DNA of 64,000 nt from Plecoglossus altivelis (Eukaryota; Chordata; Actinopteri; Osmeriformes; Plecoglossidae), in assembly GCA_036571765.1 (NCBI GenBank), contig BROE01000009.1:7258536-7322535 (forward strand), in the 5' to 3' direction. Both the position numbers and the translations under genes were made by a program. Under the pieces are notes generated by a model. It was not told where the DNA came from and ran no database searches. It saw only the letters and a program-made list of their open reading frames with translations. Positions within the stretch are counted from its first letter, which is position 1; the number at the start of each line of letters is the position of its first letter. Shown here piece by piece: positions 57,471-64,000 of the stretch.

Positions 57471-57660
57471 GCAGTCCAAGTCATTGAGACAATGACAACC
57501 ATGCAGAAAGAAAAACTCAAGAGGGAGTGCTAATAGGAGAGCAGGAATGGAAATGTGCAGAATGTTCTGGATGTCAGGATGCAACTAGAGACAGGTAAGC
57601 TAGAGGAACAGGAGGCAAATCTCCTGAGCATCTACAACAATCACCAAACACACACAGGCT

Positions 57661-57810
57661 AAAACACACTGCCGTCGACATGCACGCGTGCATGCAAACA
57701 TGCGCAGGCCAAAACACACTGCCGTCGACATGCACGCATGCATGCAGACACGCGCAGGCCAAAACACACTGCTGTCGACATGCATGCGCGCATGCAGATG
57801 TACGCACTCA
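57661..57810. repeat. Three copies of a 50-bp unit (aaaacacactgccgtcgaca)
   Basis: Copies start at 57661, 57711 and 57761, each with tgcacgcgtgcatgc-type CpG and palindromic content. The period is exactly 50. Confidence 0.92.
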
Positions 57811-58143
57811 CACGTGTACAGACAAACCCATGAGCACAGACACGATCAGACAGGCACACGCACACACACATGCATCAACTCAGACACGCATACAAATTCA
57901 CACTCTTGGACAAAAACCCGCACACACCTTCAGACACACACGCACGCACTAGGGTCCCCCTGTGTAGCCCAGACTGACAGATGGAATTACACACTCCTGT
58001 GAGTCTGTGCCTCTGCCTACACTCCACAAGGGCAACAGAAGACTTTCTGGGCACGGCGTCTTAGGGAAGGTTCCTCTCCATGCAATTTACACAAACACAC
58101 ACCCATCCACTCCCCCCTCCCTTACACACACACACACACTTAC

Positions 58144-58207
58144 TCACACACAGTAGCTGCGCAGACACCAGCAGTAGCACCACGGACAGCAACCCTGGTG
58201 ACACCAT
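58144..58207 (-). CDS. Candidate signal-peptide exon (possible grin3b 5' exon)
   Basis: On the minus strand an ATG opens MVSPGLLSVVLLLVSAQLLC followed by V, a textbook hydrophobic signal-peptide core. After one more base comes a perfect U1-type donor GTAAGT (58143-58138). The exon would be 64 coding nt, phase 1. It lies on the grin3b strand and overlaps an RE1 element. Against it: no intermediate exon linking it to exon 2 was found, and the RE1 core itself reads LSVVL, which could create the hydrophobic run by chance. Confidence 0.3.
58173..58193 (+). promoter_or_regulatory. RE1/NRSE silencer element (REST site)
   Basis: AGCACCACGGACAGC (58176-58190) matches 15 consecutive positions of the 21-bp RE1 consensus, and 16 of 21 positions match overall. 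REST represses neuronal genes, including other NMDA receptor subunit genes, in non-neuronal cells. This position is on the same side as the expected 5' end of grin3b. Confidence 0.6.
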
Positions 58208-58604
58208 GGACTCCTGGATTGTTACCCAATCAGCCAACAAGCCCAGCGGTTGTCGCCAATAGGTGATGAGGAAGGGGGGGGTGGTGGGTCAAATCACAGA
58301 AACACAAGAACGCAGGTATGCACACGCATCACACATAAACCTCCTGCGTTACGAAACTGTGGCGCTTCGTTTACGAGCCAGACGATGTTTGGGTTTGGAT
58401 GGGAGCCAGAGAAGCCCAGAGGGAGGAGGGGAGGTGAGTGACATTCATTACTGTTGTGCTCCTCACGCTTGGTTCAACACCGGATCTCCCCATCTAGATA
58501 AGAGGATCTAGATAGACGGAATTCTGGGCTTCAAGGACACTTGATTGAGGTCATAAAAATGAAAGATGACTTGTTGGAACCAAGTCACTGCGGCTTTTCT
58601 ACTT

Positions 58605-58879
58605 AAAATTCTCTCTCTTCCCTCTCTCTTCCCTCTCTCCTTCCTCTCTCTCTCCTTCCTCTCTTTCCTCCCTCTCTCCTTCCTCACTCTCTCCTCCCTC
58701 TCTCCTTCCTTTCTCTCTCCTCCCTCTCTCCTTCCTCTCTCTCCTCCCTCTCTCCTTCCTCTCTCCCTCCTTCCTGTCTCCTTCCTCTCTCTATCACCTT
58801 CCTCTCTCTCCTTCCTCTTTCCTCTCTCCTTCCTCTCTCTCACCTCTCTCCTCCCTCTTTCTCCTCTCTTCTCCCTCTT

Positions 58880-58924
<45 letters not shown>

Positions 58925-58925
58925 A
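58605..58925. repeat. TC-rich minisatellite (ctccttcctctctctc)
   Basis: About 320 bp of C/T units of 14-16 bp grading into a (TC)n run (about 58880-58915). Confidence 0.88.
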
Positions 58926-59353
58926 TCTCGTCTCTATCCCACCCTCTCTTTCTCTTCTTCTCTCTGCGGCTGTTCCCCTGCCAAATATTGCATCTGTCCC
59001 ATAGTCTCAGTGGTGGTTTGGGGGGATAATTGAAAAAAGTTTTCTTATTTTGTGCAAGGAAACGAGTTAAGCAAACAAGATAAGAGTTTATTTATGAAAT
59101 ACGACGCAAGAAAAAAGAACACATTAAATGGAGCGATAAAGTTGGACAGAGCACAAGGAGGTGAACTTTACACAGATAGTGAGAAATAGACAGAGAGAGG
59201 GATGAAGGGAAGGAATGAAGGAAGGAAGGAAGGAAGGAGAAAGGGAGGAAATAAAGGAAGAGGGAAGGATCGTAGGGTACGAGAAATGGAGAGAATGAAA
59301 GAAGGAAGGAAGGAGTCTCGTCTCCTTACTATCCACAGTGTCTGAGGGCCCAG

Positions 59354-59793
59354 TGTGTAATACCCATCCATCCATCCATTATCTACTGCTAATCCCTGGG
59401 AGGGATTGCAGTGCTGCTTCTTCCCATTGAGGGGTCACGGGTGACTGGAGCCTAACCCAGTAGCTTTGGGCCATAGGCAGGGTACACCCTGGACTGGGGC
59501 CAGCAAGTCGCAGGGCCAACACAGAGACACAGACAACCATTCACTCACACATCCACTCTCTAGGGGCAATTTCTCAATACACCAATTAACCTATCACATG
59601 CATGTCTTTGGACAGTGGGAGGAAGCTGGAGTGCCCAGAGAGAACCCACGGTAACATGGGGAGGACATGCAGACTCCACCCAGAGAGATCATGTGATGTT
59701 GGATTCAGCCAAGAATCGAACTCAAGATCTCCTTCCTGGGAGGCAAGGGCTCTAACTGCACCGCCACCATGCACCCCCTTGTGTAATACCCAT
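59354..59793 (-). mobile_element. Teleost retroposon (CCATCCATCC-tailed) with 14-bp target duplication
   Basis: The element at 59368-59779 is bounded by identical direct repeats tgtgtaatacccat (59354-59367 and 59780-59793). The plus strand opens with ccatccatccatt, the complement of a TGGATGG microsatellite tail, so the element points to the minus strand. Internal blocks such as gggtacaccctggactggg, caattaacctatcacatgca and tgtctttggacagtgggagg are typical of an abundant fish interspersed repeat. It has no coding capacity. Confidence 0.85.
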
Positions 59794-59799
59794 TTATGC

Positions 59800-62690
59800 A
59801 AATATAAATACAGTGTTCTGTTCACTCGACTGTGCTAAAGCTTGACTACACACGTGTGTGTGTGTAAGCTTGACTGAGTGTGTACGTGTATGTGCATGAC
59901 ATTTTCGTGTGTCTCCCTTGACGCCTGCATGTTAATGTCCCTGTGTGTCTGTGTGGCGCTGCGTACATGAGCTTGGCCATGGTGGTGGGGGTACAGGTGT
60001 GCGTGTGCCCTGACGCCTCTGTGTGTTTCCGTGTGGTTTCCTCCAGCCACGCTCTTCTCCTCGCGGCCGTCCCAAATGGATTGGGATCAATCGGAGCAGT
60101 CAACAGGCATTGTTAGCGAGGCCGTGTTGCTTGTGTAAGAGCCCTTGCAGCCTGCAGGCCCTCTGGACTCATAATGAAATATCTGGAGGAGAACATTCAG
60201 GACTGCAGGAAGGCTGTGGGTTGTACTGGCTCTGGCTGGGACTCACACTGCAAGCTAATCAGACAGCTTGGCTCACAGGAGCCTCGCTGATCCACTCCAC
60301 CTTTAAACAGTAGGAAGGCTGGCGGAACACCCGACGTGGCTGAAGGGAAAAGGTTGCTCCTGCAAAGCAGACAGGTGAGAGAACAAGAGGTGGGACGCTT
60401 CTGTTTTCCTTGCGCGGTGGGAAACTGATGTATGGCAGCTGCGGGCACGTGGTGTGTGTGTGTGTGCAGGCGTGTGTGTGCAGCTGTGTGTGTGTATGTG
60501 TGTGGATGGATGTGTGTGTGTGTGCACGTACATTTCCTGACTGATCAATAACTCAACCTAATTCATTAAGTGCCGTGGCTGAATGATCCTGAAATGAGAT
60601 GAGATGGCTGCTGACTCCGCCCCTGCTGGCCGCCTGGACCCCCCCCCCACACACACACACACACACACACCCACATACACACACACACACACACACTCCA
60701 CCTGCCAATCCACTCTCAGTCGCCTTACATTCTGATACACTACGATGAAAAGGAATAACCGGAGTTGCACCACAGCACTGGCAACACACTCAGGCACACA
60801 CCGCCACATACTGACACTCTCTCTCACACACACTGACATACACACTCACACACACACTGACATACACACTCACACACACACTCATGCACACCACGGCCAG
60901 TAATATTGGCAGTAATATTCGGTGGCAGTGTCAGTGCTGGGAAGGTCTTGGCAGGGAACGTGCTCTACCACCCAGCAGGACTGGAGGGGGGAGGGGGTCC
61001 TGCCCTTGGGGGTCCTGCCCCAGGAGGTCCAGCCTCCTCCACACCGGAGTCCTGCTGGAAGGTAGACAGGAACAGATCTGGTGGTGTGACGACTGAGAAT
61101 CAGCTCTGTCTGTCTGTCTGGTTGCCGGTCTGTATGACTACCTTTCTGTGTCTGCATGACTGCCTATCCGTCTGTATGACTGTCTGTATGTGTCTCTATT
61201 ACTGTCTGTCTGTCTATCTGCCTGTCAACTTGCCTGTCTGTATGACTAACTATCTATCCGTCTGTCTGTATGTCTGCCTATCTACACGTCTGTCTACCTG
61301 CTGGTTTGCCAGTCCACCTGTGTGCAATTATGGTAAAAGGCAGAGTGGAATGAAAGCTCTTGAAATACTTGCACAAGAAGCACTCATACAACACGCTCCA
61401 TTGCTTTACCTTCCCTCACTCCTTCCTTCCCTCCTTCACTATCTATCTCTCTCTCATTCCCTCCCTGTTTAGAATGATCCCTCCCCTCCCCTCACCCTGT
61501 GTCTGTCTCCCTCCTCCAGCCCTCCTCTGGGCCCATCTGTGTGTCTCAGTCCCATAAACAGGCCTGGAGATGATGTGAATATGAATCTGATGCCTCAGCA
61601 CATATCGCCTAGGATTTACACCCAGCTGCTCTCTTCCAGGGGTCAGCCTGCTGATGACGGATCTGCTGCGGGTGTGTGGCTGTGTGTGTTCCTACAGATG
61701 GGGGCTCTTCCCCCAGACAGGTGGTACTGAAACCCGTCCGTATGGGCTGTAAATCAGTGACACCCAGTTGGCAGCTCTGCTCATGAACGGTGCAGTTCCA
61801 CCTAGCTCTTAACATCCGCCGGTCTCCCTCAGAACACCGCATCTTCCGACTTTCCTTTTCCAACTTCTCCTTTCTTAGCTTATAAGAACATCCGTTCTAA
61901 TCTCTCTCCCGCTCTTTCCTGCGTGTGTTCCTGTCTACACATGCGTGTCTACCTGTGTGAGTGTATGTCCGTGTGTATAGGTTTGTGTTTGTGTGTGTGT
62001 GTCATTATCTGAGAGTCACACCTGGTCCAGATTACAGGTTATCTCGCTCAGGTCACCACCTTCTTTGCCAAGATTCACACAAACACACGGCGATAACACC
62101 TTGAAACACACACACACGTTGTGCACAGGTGTGTGAGTGTGTTTAACCTACCTTCAGTGCATTATCATTTGCTAATACTCCAGCACTGACAGAGCAGCAC
62201 CCTGAACAAACGATGTGCTTTATCCTTCCATCCCTCGTATATTGCTCTGTCCAGCCCTCTATCCTTCTATCTCTACTTTAAACAACTTATTTTGCCCTTC
62301 AATGACTTAAGTATTCCTTCCCTGCTTCTCTCCTTCCACTGTTAGCTTCTTCTTCTCTCTCTCTCATTCTCTTTCTCTCACTCTTTCTCATTCTCTCTCT
62401 CTCTATCCCTCTCTCACTCTCTTTCTTATTCTCTCTTTCTCATTACATCTCTCTCTTTCTCATTCTCTCCCTCTTTCTCTCCCCCTCTCTCCCTCTTCCA
62501 CTGTTTTGCTTTCTCTCCACCCCCCCTCCCGGAGCCCAGTAGCAGAGCTGCTGTTTCCAGATGTTTCCATCTCCAGCTAGCTGCTGCCTGGTTACCCCCA
62601 GGAGGGGAAGCGACACCAGCGACCAGCCTGCTGCTGGGTCCCTGTCTAATCCACCCCAGCACTAATACACTGGAGCTCTGCGCCCTCTCA
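59800..62690. other. No gene seen
   Basis: CA/TG stretches lie at 60450-60530, 60645-60700 and 60800-60890, GTCT-rich at 61100-61320, and TC-rich at 62350-62510. Open frames show no recognised domain. Confidence 0.5.
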
Positions 62691-62694
62691 CACG

Positions 62695-63255
62695 CCACAC
62701 ACACATGCAAACACGCATACATGCAGTCACTCTCACACAAACACACAAATCCCTTGCTCGCACGCACATACACGCACACTCATACAGACACTCAAGCCTG
62801 CAACACGTGCAATATCTCAGCACACACACATACACATACACAGACAGACACACACACACACCGGCACACGCACACAGACAGACACATACACAGACAGACA
62901 CACACACACACGGCACAAACAGAAGACACATACAAACAGACAGACACACAGACACACCGGCACACGCACAACACATACACACCACACACACACACCGGCA
63001 CACGCACACAGACAGACACATACACAGACAGACAGGACACAACAACACGCACACAGACAGACACATACACAGACAGACACACACACACACCAGCACACGC
63101 ACACAGACAGACACACACACACGCACACAGACAGACACATAAACAGACAGACACACACAGGCACGCAGACATACACATACACAGACAGACACACACACGC
63201 ACACAGACAGACACACACACGCACACAGACAGACACACACACAGACACACAGATC
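62695..63255. repeat. CA-rich minisatellite with 'cagacagacacatacacaga' units
   Basis: About 560 bp of CA with CAGA interruptions and CpG-bearing cgcacacagacagacacata modules repeated many times. Confidence 0.9.
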
Positions 63256-63259
63256 TCAG

Positions 63260-63541
63260 ACATCAGGCGGGGCCTGAGGGAGCTTCTCATCTTAACACTA
63301 ATAAAACATCTCCTTCCGGCTGGTTTTGTGTTCAGTTGGCTGCTGCTTTCAAGCTGTTCGTCTGGCTTGCAGCAAGCAACACCGCAGACACATTTGAAGA
63401 GCTCTTTACCATCATTAGTTTTCGGTTGTTTTCACCGCAAATCCGCCATCGCCTTCCTCATCGTCATCTTACTGCTATGCTGCAAGCTTTACAGGCTTAG
63501 CAGCCTTCAGTGAACTATGCGTGTGCGAGTCTGTGTGTTTA

Positions 63542-63595
<54 letters not shown>

Positions 63596-64000
63596 GCGCG
63601 TCCTTAGAGAACAGAGCTAGTTGGAAGCTACTATTCTTCCCATTCAGCAAGGTCTCGGGATTAAAATGTAATTTCATTCAAGGAGGCAAATTGAGTTTTT
63701 TAATGTGCTAATCTTCATTTTCCTAAGCAGAATGAGCTGGGCAGTCAGAAATGGAGGGAGCCAAATGAAAGAGGGCAGGATAGATGCAGGGTGGGAAGCA
63801 ACGTCTGTCCTCCTCCCAGAAGTGTTTGCTGTTTCCAATCCTACCAACCCAACCCCATCAGTAGGTGTGTGAGTGGTGTCGGGTCACCCGAGGCAGACAG
63901 GAAGTGACATCCACCGCAGGAAGAGCAACATCACCCAAACCATCGCTTCACCAGCATTCCCGTTTGCAGCTGTTTGTTTTCGTGTCAAAATAGTTTCGAA
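63260..64000. other. Unique DNA with a (TG)n run, no gene seen
   Basis: (TG)n at about 63543-63592. The 63650-63750 part is AT-rich, non-repetitive and low in CpG, resembling vertebrate conserved non-coding DNA in texture only. Confidence 0.4.

Overview
This is vertebrate genomic DNA, almost certainly from a teleost fish. The evidence is two multi-exon, intron-rich neuronal genes, a fish-type Tc1/mariner transposon, a tRNA-derived SINE, a fish retroposon ending in CCATCCATCC, and very dense CA/TG and TC/GA repeats. There is no bacterial-style gene organisation, and most open frames are translated simple repeats. One assembly gap (617 N) lies inside a GA-rich array.

Layout. (1) 1-7500 is intergenic: a decayed Ty3/Gypsy integrase fragment at the left edge, AT-rich filler, CA repeats and the gapped GA array. 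(2) 7515-19140, minus strand, is plppr3 (phospholipid phosphatase-related protein 3). Eight coding exons join in phase into 788 residues, with a probable 2.1 kb 3'UTR and a non-coding first exon near 19139. (3) 19140-23060 is the plppr3 upstream region and the spacer. (4) 23060-43708, minus strand, is grin3b (NMDA receptor subunit GluN3B). Eleven consecutive coding exons join in phase into 1163 residues, from the middle of the amino-terminal domain to the stop. The exon encoding the first part of the amino-terminal domain was not found. (5) 43709-64000 holds no recognisable protein gene apart from a candidate signal-peptide exon at 58144-58207. It is repeat-rich and could be a very long grin3b intron 1, or upstream flank.

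plppr3 and grin3b also lie near each other on human 19p13.3, so the window looks like a conserved syntenic block. Both encode neuronal membrane proteins: PLPPR3 acts in axon and filopodium growth, GluN3B is a glycine-gated NMDA-type subunit. A near-consensus REST/RE1 silencer at 58173-58193 fits neuron-restricted expression.

The most unusual structures are: a tandem array that has copied the grin3b exon-10 5' splice site six times; twelve 14-residue tandem repeats in the GluN3B cytoplasmic tail; long UG-type tracts directly abutting two grin3b acceptors; a Tc1-like element with an intact frame but a lost first catalytic Asp, nested in a 51-bp minisatellite that also took a SINE; and an RE1 element inside a candidate signal-peptide exon.
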